From positions 147,682 to 211,681 of the forward strand of contig JAPLSN010000031.1 in NCBI GenBank assembly GCA_026398615.1: a stretch of 64,000 nucleotides of DNA, read 5' to 3'. The stretch's first letter is position 1. Each line of letters starts with the position of its first letter. The position numbers and the translations under genes are program-made. Below are positions 41,993 through 51,096 of the stretch, piece by piece. The DNA is from Spirochaetota bacterium. Its GTDB lineage: Bacteria > Spirochaetota > Spirochaetia > Treponematales > UBA12059. The notes beneath the pieces were generated by a model. That model searched no databases and was not told where the DNA came from. It saw only the letters and a program-made list of their open reading frames with translations.

Positions 41993-42661
41993 TTATCGCC
42001 TGGGCGCGTTTCCCCCGGCTTCGAGCGACGCTTTCAGGTTCCGGATCCTGCGGCCGGGCTGGACTCCCATGGGGCAGGCCCGGGAACAGGCGAAGGCGCC
42101 CTCGCAGGCGGCGGACCCATCGCTCCCCGAAGCCCAATCCAGGGAGCTCTTTTCGAGTCGGGGATCGGCTTCCCTCGCGCGGTCGGCCATGGCCAGGCCG
42201 GCGGGGCCCTTGAACGGGGCTTCGACGGGGCAGGCGGAGAGGCAGATGCCGCATTCGATGCAATTTTCCAGCCGCGTCCGTCCAGGCACGCCGGGCACGG
42301 AGTCATCGGGCCGTTCGTTGTCGCTGCGGCGCAGGTAGGGCGCCGCAGCCGGCAGGCTGTCGAAGAAGGCGGCGGGCGTCACGGCCAGGTGAGCAATCAC
42401 GACGGTTTTCCGCAAGGGAGCCAGGACCACCGGCCCCGGCGCGAATTCCGCGAGCTTCGCGAGGCACATGAGCCGTTCGCGACCGTTCACGACGGCCCCG
42501 CAGGTGCCGCAGGAGCCATGGTGGCAGGAATGACGGTACGCGAGGGTCAGCCCTTTTCCGACGCGAAGGGTTTCGAGCGCGTCCAGCACGGTCGTGAGCG
42601 GCCCGTACCCGACGGATGACGCCCCGCCGAATCCCTCGATGATGATGTCCATGTCCGGCAT
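41993..42661 (-). CDS. SdhB/FrdB-like iron-sulfur protein (orphan)
   Basis: 222 residues; typical SdhB is about 230-260. The N-terminal 2Fe-2S domain contains CHHGSCGTCGAVVNGRERLM followed by Cys, the C-x4-C-x2-C...C pattern. The C-terminal domain has CIECGICLSACPV and later CEGAFACSRACPMG, matching the cysteine clusters that bind 4Fe-4S and 3Fe-4S centres. The family passes electrons between a flavoprotein and quinone. No flavoprotein or membrane-anchor gene is adjacent, so it may serve a subunit set encoded elsewhere or a different oxidoreductase. The ATG at 42661 follows AAAGGGG; the upstream 27 codons are not needed. It runs into the RNase gene 63 bases on. Confidence 0.86.
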   Translation of the reverse strand: MPDMDIIIEGFGGASSVGYGPLTTVLDALETLRVGKGLTLAYRHSCHHGSCGTCGAVVNGRERLMCLAKLAEFAPGPVVLAPLRKTVVIAHLAVTPAAFFDSLPAAAPYLRRSDNERPDDSVPGVPGRTRLENCIECGICLSACPVEAPFKGPAGLAMADRAREADPRLEKSSLDWASGSDGSAACEGAFACSRACPMGVQPGRRIRNLKASLEAGGNAPRR

Positions 42662-42790
42662 GCGGTCCCCTTTCCGCGCGACCCCGGGCCGCCCGGGCCA
42701 TCGCCTGTGCCCATCGTACACGATGCCGGCCCGTTCCGGCAACGCGACGGCCGGTTGTCCTCCGCCGGGGCATCGGCTAGAATGTAAACC

Positions 42791-42838
42791 ATGAAACTCA
42801 TCGCATCGGCATGCATCCTCGCGGCCGCCGTCGGCTGA
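42791..42838 (+). pseudogene. signal-peptide-like start, cut after 15 codons
   Basis: MKLIASACILAAAVG then a stop. It looks like the beginning of a secreted protein gene with nothing after it, in the 346-base gap 42662-43007. The remainder of the gap shows no gene; a good AAGGAGG for the next gene is at 42994-43000. Could be chance. Confidence 0.22.
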
Positions 42839-43007
42839 GTGAGCGTCGGCCTCGATCCTCTACGGAATGGTCGCCGTGGGCATCCTACGGCTGCCGTGAG
42901 AGCGGAGGAGAGCGCCCCGTGACGCGAATTGCCGCCGCCGTCCGGGAAGGACCGATGGAGCGTGAATCCGGTTTCGGAAATACAAGATTGTGCAAGGAGG
43001 ATCCGCG

Positions 43008-44348
43008 ATGGCGTTCATGAACTTCGACAGGAAGGAATGGTCCTACATCTTCTACGACTGGGCGGAATCCTGCTTCACGGTTATCGTGAGCGCGTTCATC
43101 TTCCCGATGCTCTACGGCCTCCTGACGAAGGAAATCGCGGGGGCCAATTCCCTCTACGGCTTCCTCGTCTCCGCGGTGAGCCTCTCCGTCGCGGTGCTGT
43201 CCCCGATCCTCGGGACGGTGGCCGACTACCGGGGCTACAAGAAGCGCTTCTTCATGGTCTTCTTCGCCATGGGCATCTTCTTCACCTTCCTGATCGGCTT
43301 CTATCCCGCCGATCCGGAGTTCTGGTGGATCGTCCTCGTGCCGTACACGCTGGCCTCCATCGGCTATGCGGGAACCAACGTCTTCTACGACTCGTTCATC
43401 GTCGACGCGACGACCGACGCGAACATGGACCGGGTGTCCACGACCGGCTACGCCTTCGGGTACATCGGGGGCAGCACCATCCCGCTCATCCTGGCCATCG
43501 TGCTGCTGCAGGTCATCCCCGGCATGACCGTCGACGGGCGCCTGGCGCTCTTCGGCCTTTCGATCCCCTACGACGCGTATACCGGCTTCAGGATCACGTT
43601 CGTCATGACCGCGGTCTGGTGGCTCCTGTTTGCGCTGCCGTTCATCAGGAACGTCCCGCAAGTGCACGGGATAGAACCCGAGCCGCAGCCCGTCCGAAAG
43701 GCCTTCGCCCGTCTGGGCCGGACCTTCGCCGACGCGAAGCGGTACAAGCCGGTCTTCCTGTTCCTGGCGGCCTACTTCCTCTACATCGACGGGGTCCACA
43801 CGATCATCTCGATGGCCGTGCCCTTCGCGACCGACGCCATCGAGGCGGTGACGGCGGACAACGCGACGGCCGTGCTCCTGCCGATCCTGCTGGCGATCCA
43901 GGTGATGGCCTTCTTCTTCGCCCTGCTTTTCGCGCGGCTGTCCCGGTTCTTCCGGACCCGGACACTGCTGTTCGTCACGATCGCCGTCTACGCCGTCATC
44001 GCGGTCTTCGGGCTGTTCATCGGCGAGGTGTGGCACTTCTGGGTGCTCGGGATGATGGTCGCCACCTCGCAGGGCGCGATCCAGTCGCTGTCCCGCTCGC
44101 ACTTCGGCAAGCTCGTCCCGAAGGACATGGCCAACGAGTTCTTCGGGTTCTATACGGTTTTCGGGCGCTTCGCCTCGGTGCTCGGGCCCGCGCTGGTGGG
44201 CGGCATCTCCCTGCTGGTCCTCAACGCGACCGGACCGCTGCCGGGCGGGACCATGCGGTACGGCGTCCTCTCGCTGGTGATCCTGTTCATCGCCGGCGCG
44301 GCGCTGTTCCGCGTATCGGAAAAGGCGGCGGCTTCCCCGGGAGCCTGA
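43008..44348 (+). CDS. UMF1-type MFS transporter
   Basis: 446-residue transporter of the major facilitator superfamily, with about 12 TM segments. The opening NFDRKEWSYIFYDWAESCF is diagnostic of the UMF1 family (Atg22-like), which places a conserved Y-D-W-A/N in the first helix. Other family features are GTVADYRGYKKRFF (the loop 2-3 motif) and SRSHFGKLVPKDMANEFFGF in the second half. UMF1 proteins are presumed effluxers of amino acids or other small metabolites; the substrate is unknown. The ATG at 43008 is set by AAGGAGG seven bases before it, rather than the GTG at 42990. Confidence 0.91.
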   Translation: MAFMNFDRKEWSYIFYDWAESCFTVIVSAFIFPMLYGLLTKEIAGANSLYGFLVSAVSLSVAVLSPILGTVADYRGYKKRFFMVFFAMGIFFTFLIGFYPADPEFWWIVLVPYTLASIGYAGTNVFYDSFIVDATTDANMDRVSTTGYAFGYIGGSTIPLILAIVLLQVIPGMTVDGRLALFGLSIPYDAYTGFRITFVMTAVWWLLFALPFIRNVPQVHGIEPEPQPVRKAFARLGRTFADAKRYKPVFLFLAAYFLYIDGVHTIISMAVPFATDAIEAVTADNATAVLLPILLAIQVMAFFFALLFARLSRFFRTRTLLFVTIAVYAVIAVFGLFIGEVWHFWVLGMMVATSQGAIQSLSRSHFGKLVPKDMANEFFGFYTVFGRFASVLGPALVGGISLLVLNATGPLPGGTMRYGVLSLVILFIAGAALFRVSEKAAASPGA

Positions 44349-44378
44349 GATCAGGCCGGCCCGTTCGGCGCGAGCGAG

Positions 44379-45125
44379 ATGTACCGCGACGATCCAGACG
44401 AGGCGAGGCTGACGCATGTCCTGCCGCACGACCGGTGGGCGGAGACCGACAGCGCTTCGGGCGTCGTGCACCGGCCGACCTTCACCCGCGGGGAGCCGGA
44501 GGCGCTCCGGCTCCGGCTCTCTGAGAAGGGTTTCAGGAGCGCCATGGTCCTGGCGCTGGGAACGCAGGTGCCCGGCCAGGCGACCGGCAAAGTGGAAGTG
44601 CCCGGCACGAGATCGGGATGGACCCTGATCGGCCGGGTCCCGAAGAACGTGACTTTCAAGGTCCAGGCCGAGGGGTACGTCAATTTCGGCTGCCGGGCCA
44701 ACGCGTGCATCGACGGGGCCGGCGCGGGAGCCACGGGCTGGAAGGACAGGGCCAGGGTGGTCATCGCCGTGGCCGGTGTGGCGTCCTTCACCACGGCGCA
44801 GCTCGCGGCCATCGGCACCCTGTCCCACGACCAGCTCTTCAACAAGCATTCGAAGGACCTGGTGAAGATGGCGATGAGCGGCTACGGCACGGACTACGAC
44901 CAGGGCGGACTGTGGGTCAAGGTCGTGGCGGCGAACAGCTCCGAGCTGCTCCTGCCGGTCAACCTCTGGTACTGCTGGCTGAACATCTTCAACCCGGCGT
45001 ACGGCGTGTGCTTTACCGACCGCGACGTCCTCGTGTACGGAAAGGCCCACGACGGGGGCCGCAGCCCGGAGGCGAGAAGTCCAGATCAAGACCTCCGACG
45101 TGAACGGCGCGGGGACCGACGCTGA
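44379..45125 (+). CDS. N-terminal part of a frameshifted PLAT-domain protein
   Basis: 248 residues as read, of which about 225 seem genuine. No family recognised for this part. It is rich in Gly, Ala and Val, has CRANACIDGAGAGATGWKDR in the middle and LWYCWLNIFNPAYGVCF towards the end, and lacks an evident signal peptide. The last 20 residues are an out-of-frame tail. Removing one G from the GGGGG run at 45054-45058 would join it smoothly to the PLAT domain at about 45070-45384, giving a protein of about 335 residues. It begins 30 bases after the MFS gene with no strong ribosome site. Confidence 0.55.
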   Translation: MYRDDPDEARLTHVLPHDRWAETDSASGVVHRPTFTRGEPEALRLRLSEKGFRSAMVLALGTQVPGQATGKVEVPGTRSGWTLIGRVPKNVTFKVQAEGYVNFGCRANACIDGAGAGATGWKDRARVVIAVAGVASFTTAQLAAIGTLSHDQLFNKHSKDLVKMAMSGYGTDYDQGGLWVKVVAANSSELLLPVNLWYCWLNIFNPAYGVCFTDRDVLVYGKAHDGGRSPEARSPDQDLRRERRGDRR

Positions 45126-45384
45126 CGTCCACGTCATCCTGCAGGGCGCCAAGGGCAGCGTCCAGTCCTACTTCATCACCTCGAGCCGGGACCTGGGGGA
45201 TATCGCCTCGGCGACGATCTGGCACAAGAACAACGGCAGCGGGCCGGGATGGCACCTCGGCTGGATCAAGGTCACGGACAAGCAGACCGGCGGGAGCCTG
45301 ACCTGGAACTGCAACCGCTGGCTGGCGACGGACGAGGATGACGGGAAGATCCAGCGCAAGGTGCGCGCTTCCGGCTGCCGCTGA
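45100..45384 (+). CDS. PLAT/LH2 domain, probably displaced by a frameshift
   Basis: The translation runs VQIKTSDVNGAGTDADVHV, then a strand with YFITSSRDLGDIASATI, HLGWIKVTDK, and ends near TWNCNRWLATDEDDGK. These are the hallmarks of the PLAT (polycystin/lipoxygenase/alpha-toxin) beta-sandwich: the G-A-G-T-D-A-x-V loop and the C-N-R-W-L-A end. PLAT domains bind membranes or proteins and usually sit at the end of larger proteins. The reading frame is shifted by one relative to the preceding gene, and the domain's first strand lies upstream of any start codon. Either a sequencing indel or real inactivation is likely. Confidence 0.7.
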   Translation: MNGAGTDADVHVILQGAKGSVQSYFITSSRDLGDIASATIWHKNNGSGPGWHLGWIKVTDKQTGGSLTWNCNRWLATDEDDGKIQRKVRASGCR

Positions 45385-45635
45385 GGCGGCAGGCTCAGGG
45401 CGCCGCCTGGCCGGGATGGCCGGCGCCCGCGAGCGCTATCGGTTTCCTCACGGTCAGGCCGACCGGCCGTGCGTCACCCCTTCGCGTAGGACCGCTGTTC
45501 GCGGATGGATCCGTTCCTCGCCTGGAAGAGGTCGACTACCCGGAGCTGCCTCCGTTCCCCCGAAGCGTCCGTCCGGTCGCGCCGCGGCCATGGCAAGCTC
45601 GGTTCCAATGCGGGTTCCCCCTCGCGGGAGACACC

Positions 45636-45844
45636 TCAGGACTGCCTGGCCGCCTCTTGAAGCGCCGCGATGTAGAATTTCTTCATCTTCAGGAAGGCTT
45701 CGGTCACCATGTCCACGATCCGAACGGGGTGTCGCCGATCGTCGTCACGCTCTTGACGTGCGACGCGCCGAAGGTCGACGCGTGGAATTCCGCCACCTCG
45801 ACGGCTTCCTTGTCGAACCGCAGATGCGGAACGATCTTCCGCAT
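45636..45844 (-). pseudogene. remnant of a PhnB-like VOC protein
   Basis: From the ATG at 45844 the first 45 codons read MRKIVPHLRFDKEAVEVAEF and on to VKSVTTIGDTPFG. This is the N-terminus of the PhnB-like (3-demethylubiquinone methyltransferase-type) VOC family. In the next frame, VTEAFLKMKKFYIAALQEA and a stop reproduce that family's usual C-terminus. About 90 middle residues are missing and the two ends are out of frame. The gene is therefore an internally deleted fossil. The surrounding gap 45385-46215 contains only this and the reverse-transcriptase remnant. Confidence 0.68.
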
Positions 45845-45893
45845 GGCGGGCCTCCTGCGAGCCGGCATGTCGGAGCGGGGGATGCTAACCTCA

Positions 45894-46013
45894 ACAGGGA
45901 TCGGTACCCCGAAAGGAGGTCCGATCCCCCCGCTGTTATCCAATATCCCCCTGGATAGGTTCGACAAGAAGCTGATGCGGCGGCAACTCTGTTTTACCCG
46001 ATAAGCTGATGGC
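45894..46013 (+). pseudogene. remnant of a group II intron reverse transcriptase
   Basis: The translation includes GTPKGGPIPPLLSNIPLDRF followed by DKKLMRRQ. This is the hallmark GTPQGG-x-x-S-P-L-L-x-N-I block of group II intron reverse transcriptases. It continues LCFTR-stop-ADG, where a functional enzyme has F-x-R-Y-A-D-D, so the catalytic motif is broken by a TAA at 46002-46004. Nothing of the flanking domains is left. Confidence 0.62.
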
Positions 46014-46215
46014 TTGATCAACTGGCGTGGCGCAGGACATTCGCCGGACGGAAGAATCATCCGGTGATTTCCGACACTCCATCAAGAACCTGACCGGCAG
46101 GTCGTGGGGGTAGCCATGAGATATCGTCTTGAGAAGCAGAAGAGGTCCCCCGGAGGTTCATGATGGGGCGAAACCAGGACGGTCGGAGGATGCATGCCCG
46201 TTCAGCGGCTTTTCG

Positions 46216-47346
46216 CTACCTGCCTACGCTTTCCCAACACGCGTCAGCCAGCTCCTGGAACCTTGCATGGGCCGCCTCCAGTTCCTGGAACCGGTTGCAG
46301 GTGAACGCGAACACGAGGCCCGAAGGCGGATCGGTCCAGCCGAAGGCGCAGCCGCCCTGGCCCGAATGGCCGAAGGTGCGTTCGCTCGCGCCCCGGCCCA
46401 TGTGCCTGATATCCTTGTCCGGGAAGGGAGAATAACCTCCCAGCCCATAACCCTGCGCCCATCGTACCCGCATGCCCGTCTCTCCGTCGGGACCTTCATA
46501 GCGCATGGCCGTGGCCCTGGCGACCGCTCCTTCCGACAGGTAGCGCGTGCCCGCGAACGTACCGCCGGCCCGTAGCATCTCGTAGAAAATGGACAGGTCA
46601 CGCGCCGTGGTATTGAGGGAGGCCGCCGGCAGGTAGACGCCCCGGTAGAGCGGGTTCGAGAAAACGGCGGCCGCCATGGCCTGCCGCTTGTCCGCGGTGT
46701 AGATGCGCGAGGCGAGGCCGTATTCACGCCAGGGCAGGCCCGCGCGGCTGTCGGCCATGCCAAGCGGCTCGAGAAACGAGCGCGCCAGGTATTCGGCGGC
46801 GTCCAATCCCGAGGCGCGGCGTATCAGTTCGCCGAGCACGAAGCCCGCGGTGAACGCGTGGTACAGGGTCCTCTCTCCCGGTTCGTGGTGGGGAGCCAGC
46901 GATGCGGCCCTGCGCGCGGCGCTCCGCGGCCTCAGCCATGAGACGATGTCGCCGACCGTGGCCTTGCCCGGGATTCCCGCCTGGTGCAGCAAAACCTGGG
47001 AGATGGTTATTCTTTCCTTGCCCTTCGCACCGAAGGCAGGCCAATAGGCCGCCACCGGCGCATCCAGGTCCAGCCTGCCCTCGTCGGCGAGCCTGTGGAT
47101 GCAGGTTGCGGTGAAGGCCTTGGTCGCGGAGTAGGCCATGAAGGGCGTGTTCGGGCTCAGCTCTCGTCTGCGGGAATCGTCCGCGAATCCGCCCCAACGG
47201 TCCACGACTACCTCGCCCTTCGAGCGCACGCAGAGCTGGGCTCCGAAATGCAGGCCGCGGGCCAGCTGGGCATCGAAGGCTTCCGCGACCCGCGAGAAAC
47301 CGGGGGCGGTCGCGAACCCCGTCTTCGCGCTTGGTGAAGCGTTCAC
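46216..47346 (-). CDS. beta-lactamase-family serine hydrolase
   Basis: 376 residues of the class C beta-lactamase/EstB fold, without a signal peptide. The active-site Ser-x-x-Lys is Ser73-Lys76 in AYSATKAF. The second motif is Tyr162 in LYHAFTAGFVLG, where Y-H-A takes the place of Y-S/A-N. The third is HSG in FGHSGQGG. The residue changes and cytoplasmic location point to an esterase or a peptidase-like enzyme rather than antibiotic resistance. The start codon overlaps the stop of the MFS gene (ATGA, 47343-47346), so hydrolase and transporter are made together. The enzyme may act on the transported glycoside or ester. Confidence 0.85.
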   Translation of the reverse strand: MNASPSAKTGFATAPGFSRVAEAFDAQLARGLHFGAQLCVRSKGEVVVDRWGGFADDSRRRELSPNTPFMAYSATKAFTATCIHRLADEGRLDLDAPVAAYWPAFGAKGKERITISQVLLHQAGIPGKATVGDIVSWLRPRSAARRAASLAPHHEPGERTLYHAFTAGFVLGELIRRASGLDAAEYLARSFLEPLGMADSRAGLPWREYGLASRIYTADKRQAMAAAVFSNPLYRGVYLPAASLNTTARDLSIFYEMLRAGGTFAGTRYLSEGAVARATAMRYEGPDGETGMRVRWAQGYGLGGYSPFPDKDIRHMGRGASERTFGHSGQGGCAFGWTDPPSGLVFAFTCNRFQELEAAHARFQELADACWESVGR

Positions 47347-48698
47347 GCTGACATACCGGCCGCCTTTATCTCGCCCTTGCTCACGCCGAGGAGGCTCAGG
47401 AAGGAAAGCAGGAAGAAGAATGGGCAGACGATGAAGATGACGCCGTAATCCCTGCCGACCAGGTCTATGATCCAGCCGTTGAGGATGGGGCCGAGGGTTC
47501 CCGCCAGGGTGGTCGCTATGAAATAGAGTCCGGAGAAGGTGCCCATGAGATCCTCCGAGGTGGAGGTATCCAGGATCATCGGGAAGCAGTTGATGTTGAC
47601 GAGCGCCCAGCCGAAGCCGCCCACGAAGAGCATGGCGGCTACCACGGGCAGCACGGGGAACAGCCAGATGACCACGAGGCCGGCGGCGAACACGAGGAGG
47701 CCGGCGGCAATAGTCTTCTTGCGGCCGAATCTCTTTGCGATGGCGGCGCTCGGCATGGCGAATATCAGGAAGGAAACGTAGGACACCGCGAGCAGGATGG
47801 CGGCGAACGAGGGCTTGAGCCCCAGCTTGGTCACCGCGAACGACGAGAAGAAGGTCTCTATGGCCATGTAGCCAACCATGTAGAACAGCACGGTAAGTAC
47901 GAGGAGGAACAGGCTTTTCTTGTTGGCGGCGGGAATCTCCTTGAGCCGTACCAGGATCTTGAGCCCGCCTGAGGCTTCAGCTGCCTCCGCGAGCTCCCTG
48001 GGTTCTCGCACCTTCAGGAACATGATCGCGACGGCGACCAGCGTCACCGCGGCGCCGAACCAGAAGGGCAGGGCTTCGAACATGCCGAAGAGCATGCTGC
48101 CGACGACGAAGGCCAGGATGCCGCCTATGCCCGACATGATGTTGATGAGCGCGTTGGCCTGCGAGCGCAGGGGCGAAGGGAAGAGGTCGGGCATGAGGGC
48201 GAACAGCGGCGTGCGCCACAGCGCCATGCAGAGCACCATGGCCAGGGCGGCTGCCATCGTGATGGCGAAGGGTCCGGTCAGCTCGGAGAGCTTGCCTGAC
48301 AGCTCCGCGGGAATGAGGAGCGTGCCCATCGGGATGAGAGCGAAGGCCAAGGCGGACAGCGGGGCGAAAATTAGAATATAGGGCATCCTGCGCCCGATTT
48401 TCGTGCGGGTCCTGTCGCTAATCGGTCCCATGAGCGGCTGTATGAAGAACGCCGCGACATTGTCAAGGGTCATGATGATGCCGGTCAGGGTGGCGGACAG
48501 GCCGAAGCCGAGCGTCACCATGCCCGAGGAAAAGGTCGGGCTCCCGGCCTGCAGGAACAGCGGCATGAAGGTGTTGTAGAGCATCCACATCAGCTGGGCG
48601 GCGAACAGCCCGAAGCCCAGCAGGATGGCCTTCATGTAATAGTCCTTGGTCATGGGCATGGTCTTGCCCGCCCCGCCTGTCGCTGTCTGGGATTCCAT
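47343..48698 (-). CDS. MFS transporter of the sugar (SLC45/GPH-like) group
   Basis: 451 residues with about 12 TM helices. PLMGPISDRTRTKIGRRMPY, after the second helix, is the signature of the sucrose/maltose-proton symporter branch and its bacterial relatives. KRFGRKKTIAAGLLVF in the second half is the equivalent motif. MLYNTFMPLFLQ in the first helix also fits that branch. Likely substrates are di- or oligosaccharides or glucosides. It is transcribed from the promoter at 48733-48761 and coupled to the downstream serine hydrolase gene. The first ATG is the only one near a plausible ribosome site. Confidence 0.85.
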   Translation of the reverse strand: MESQTATGGAGKTMPMTKDYYMKAILLGFGLFAAQLMWMLYNTFMPLFLQAGSPTFSSGMVTLGFGLSATLTGIIMTLDNVAAFFIQPLMGPISDRTRTKIGRRMPYILIFAPLSALAFALIPMGTLLIPAELSGKLSELTGPFAITMAAALAMVLCMALWRTPLFALMPDLFPSPLRSQANALINIMSGIGGILAFVVGSMLFGMFEALPFWFGAAVTLVAVAIMFLKVREPRELAEAAEASGGLKILVRLKEIPAANKKSLFLLVLTVLFYMVGYMAIETFFSSFAVTKLGLKPSFAAILLAVSYVSFLIFAMPSAAIAKRFGRKKTIAAGLLVFAAGLVVIWLFPVLPVVAAMLFVGGFGWALVNINCFPMILDTSTSEDLMGTFSGLYFIATTLAGTLGPILNGWIIDLVGRDYGVIFIVCPFFFLLSFLSLLGVSKGEIKAAGMSA

Positions 48699-48732
48699 TC
48701 AAGCCTCCACGCCATCAAGTTACGGTTGGTGG

Positions 48733-48761
48733 ATTCTTGTTCGGTCTATACGGTTTGTCAA
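48733..48761 (-). promoter_or_regulatory. sigma70-type promoter for the MFS/hydrolase pair
   Basis: On the minus strand a consensus TTGACA (48761-48756) is followed after 17 bases by AAGAAT (48738-48733), 34 bases before the start codon at 48698. A large inverted repeat lies just upstream (48790-48893). Confidence 0.6.
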
Positions 48762-48789
48762 GGATTTTAACAAATCAAGGAAAGCTTTA

Positions 48790-48893
48790 TACTAATCATT
48801 TTAATGGAAAGGAAACATGAATCGTCAATAATTACCCCTCGCGGGAGCGAAAAATGGATGATTCATGTTTCCTTGCTTTCGTAGGGATTAGTA
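48790..48893. repeat. 104-base interrupted palindrome
   Basis: Perfect 15-base arms AAGGAAACATGAATC (48809-48823) and its reverse complement (48860-48874), plus outer 8-base arms TACTAATC (48790-48797) and GATTAGTA (48886-48893). The outer and inner arms are 11 bases apart on both sides, so the symmetry is exact over 104 bases apart from the two spacers and the 36-base centre. The AT-rich composition contrasts with the surroundings. Candidate two-site operator for the MFS promoter, or the end structure of a small element. Confidence 0.75.
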
Positions 48894-49234
48894 AGTGCAA
48901 GGGCGCGTCGGCCCGGCGGTAAGAGGTGTGCCCTTGTTTTTATTGGAATGACACCGTTTTTTATGAAAGGAAAGCAAGCGTCAAAACACCCACTTCTTCC
49001 GCGTCGCTCCCGTGCCGCCGCGCATCCTCCCCGGGAGCATTGCGAGGCCGGCGCTGCTTGCGTCCGTGATTTGGGTGATCTCGGGTTCTCCCCGTGGAGC
49101 GACCGCCAGCGCCAACTCGACGTTTGCCGCCCATCTGGACGTCGTTGTCAAAGTTATGACCACGCCTCGCTAATAGCCACCAAAGGGTTGGTCCGAGGAT
49201 GAAATGGGCGTACTCCTGGCGTCCCTCTGCGACC
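48894..49234. other. intergenic stretch without supported gene
   Basis: About 340 bases between the palindrome and the end of fucI. Minus-strand frames give short peptides such as one starting MVITLTTTSRWAANVELALA, but no family match is evident and there is no ribosome site. It may hold decayed coding sequence. No terminator is visible. Confidence 0.4.
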
Positions 49235-51022
49235 TCAAGCCTTTCCGTACAGGGGACCATAGGCAGCGCAAGCCCGATAGTCGGCGCTTTCCGCATCGGC
49301 GGTTCCGAAGGCATTCCAGGAGGCCGGGCGGAAGACGCGGTCGGGCGCCACGTTGTGCATGCAGACCGGGATGCGCAGCATGGAGCAGAGACTGATCAGG
49401 TCGGCGCCGATGTGGCCGTAGCTGAAGGAACCATGATTGGCGCCCCAATTGTTCATCACCGAGTACACGTCCCTGAAAGCGCCTTCACCGCTGATGATGG
49501 GCGCAAACCAGGTGGAAGGCCAGGTGGGATTGGTACGGTCTTCGAGCGTTTTGGCGACAGCGGCGGGAAGTTCGACGGTGTAGCCTTCGGCGAGCTGCAG
49601 CACCGGCCCGAGGCCGTCGATCATATTGACCCGCACCAGGGTGACCGGCATGACCCCGGTGGTGGAATAGCCGGAGGAAAAACCGCCGCCCCGGAAGTAT
49701 TCGACCACGGCCGGATTCCATGTGGTTGCCTTGAGGCAGGCATCGACATCGGCCTGGCTGATGTCCCTGGAGGGTTTCATCACCGCCATGCCTTTTTCCT
49801 TCATCTGACCCGAGCCTTCGAGGGCTGCGGCGCCGGAATTGATCAGGTGGATGATGCCGTCCCTGGCCTGACCATCGAGCCGGTGGCCGGTTACCCGTCT
49901 GACCGCATCTGCGCTCCAAAAGGTGCGGACATCGGCGAATACCTGGGCAGTCCCCGTCAGCAGGTGACCGAAAAGCATGGCCACGGCATTGAGGCTGTCG
50001 TTCTCGGTTGCGACGACGAAAGCTTCGCGGATGCCGTTCCAGTCAAAGGAGCTGCACATGATGGCTTCCATGAAGTCGCCGTTGGGATAATGGTCGGTCC
50101 ACTGGCGCTGACCCTGGAAACCGGAGGCTATGGCGTTGCGCCCCAGTGCTTCCTCGCCGAATCCGAGTTCGGCCAGGCGGGTATTGCCGATCATCAGGTC
50201 CCTGGCAACCAGGGTCATCTTGATCACGAATTCCCATTCCCTGTCGAGCTGGGCCTGATTCTTCCGATCCTTGACCGGATTCACATCCGCTCCCTGGGGA
50301 CAGTTCTTTCTGACCCAGGCCAATGCGCGGTCGAACTCCACCGGGTCATAGATGCCTTCATCGATACGGCGGGTAAATTCGCTCATATCGACGGACTCAT
50401 TGCGCATGCCCAGGTACTTCTGGAAGAAATCCGGATTGACGATGGAACCGGCAATGCCCATCGAAACGGCGCCCATCGACAGGTAGGAACGCCCCTGCAG
50501 GGCGGCCACGGCCAGGCCGGCACGGGCAAAGCGCAGCAATTTTTCCCCGACATCCGCCGGAATGATGGTGTCGCCGACTTCCTGGACATCCTTGCCGTAG
50601 ATGCCGAAACAGGGTAAACCCTTCTGGGCGTGTGCCGCGAGCACCGCGGCAAGATACACGGCGCCGGGGCGCTCGGTGCCGTTGAAGCCCCAGACAGCCT
50701 TGGGTACCAGCGGATCCATGTCCATTGTTTCCGAGCCATAGCACCAGCACGGGGTGACGGTAAGGGACACGCCGACGCCTTCCTTGCGGAAGAGCTCGCG
50801 ACAGCGGGAAGCTTCCTGTACCCCGCCGATGCAGCTTTCGGCGATTACGCATTCCACGTTCTCGCCGTTGGGGTGCCTCAGGTTCTTGCTCATGAATTCA
50901 GCGGCCGCTTTGGCCAGATTCATCGTCTGGGTTTCCAACGACTCGCGAACGCCGCGTCGACGACCGTCGATGGTGGGGCGAATCCCGATCTTGGGCAGTG
51001 CCGGGGTCCATGTGGTTGCCAT
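49235..51022 (-). CDS. fucI: L-fucose/D-arabinose isomerase
   Basis: 595 residues, close to the 591 of E. coli FucI. The enzyme is a Mn-dependent ketol isomerase that converts L-fucose to L-fuculose and, with the same stereochemistry, D-arabinose to D-ribulose. Recognisable segments are [20 protein letters not shown] at the start, [24 protein letters not shown], and the active-site stretch [17 protein letters not shown] with Glu340 and, further on, Asp364 in FADVRTFWS, the expected metal ligands. [16 protein letters not shown] holds the late His ligand. The ATG at 51022 is preceded by AGAGGAG. It is the last gene of the sugar operon, 145 bases after the kinase gene. Confidence 0.96.
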   Translation of the reverse strand: MATTWTPALPKIGIRPTIDGRRRGVRESLETQTMNLAKAAAEFMSKNLRHPNGENVECVIAESCIGGVQEASRCRELFRKEGVGVSLTVTPCWCYGSETMDMDPLVPKAVWGFNGTERPGAVYLAAVLAAHAQKGLPCFGIYGKDVQEVGDTIIPADVGEKLLRFARAGLAVAALQGRSYLSMGAVSMGIAGSIVNPDFFQKYLGMRNESVDMSEFTRRIDEGIYDPVEFDRALAWVRKNCPQGADVNPVKDRKNQAQLDREWEFVIKMTLVARDLMIGNTRLAELGFGEEALGRNAIASGFQGQRQWTDHYPNGDFMEAIMCSSFDWNGIREAFVVATENDSLNAVAMLFGHLLTGTAQVFADVRTFWSADAVRRVTGHRLDGQARDGIIHLINSGAAALEGSGQMKEKGMAVMKPSRDISQADVDACLKATTWNPAVVEYFRGGGFSSGYSTTGVMPVTLVRVNMIDGLGPVLQLAEGYTVELPAAVAKTLEDRTNPTWPSTWFAPIISGEGAFRDVYSVMNNWGANHGSFSYGHIGADLISLCSMLRIPVCMHNVAPDRVFRPASWNAFGTADAESADYRACAAYGPLYGKA

Positions 51023-51096
51023 ATAGATACTCCTCTTTGCGGGGTCGATCACCAGCCGGCCGATCCGGAGCTGCACGCTACCCCTGACTGTCTTCC

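Noticed and set aside
42791..42838. Complete small secreted peptide gene
   Set aside because: Fifteen codons that are only a signal-like sequence; kept only as a low-confidence remnant.
46216..47346. Antibiotic-resistance beta-lactamase
   Set aside because: No signal peptide, Y-H-A in place of Y-x-N, and coupling to a sugar transporter; esterase-type relative is more likely.
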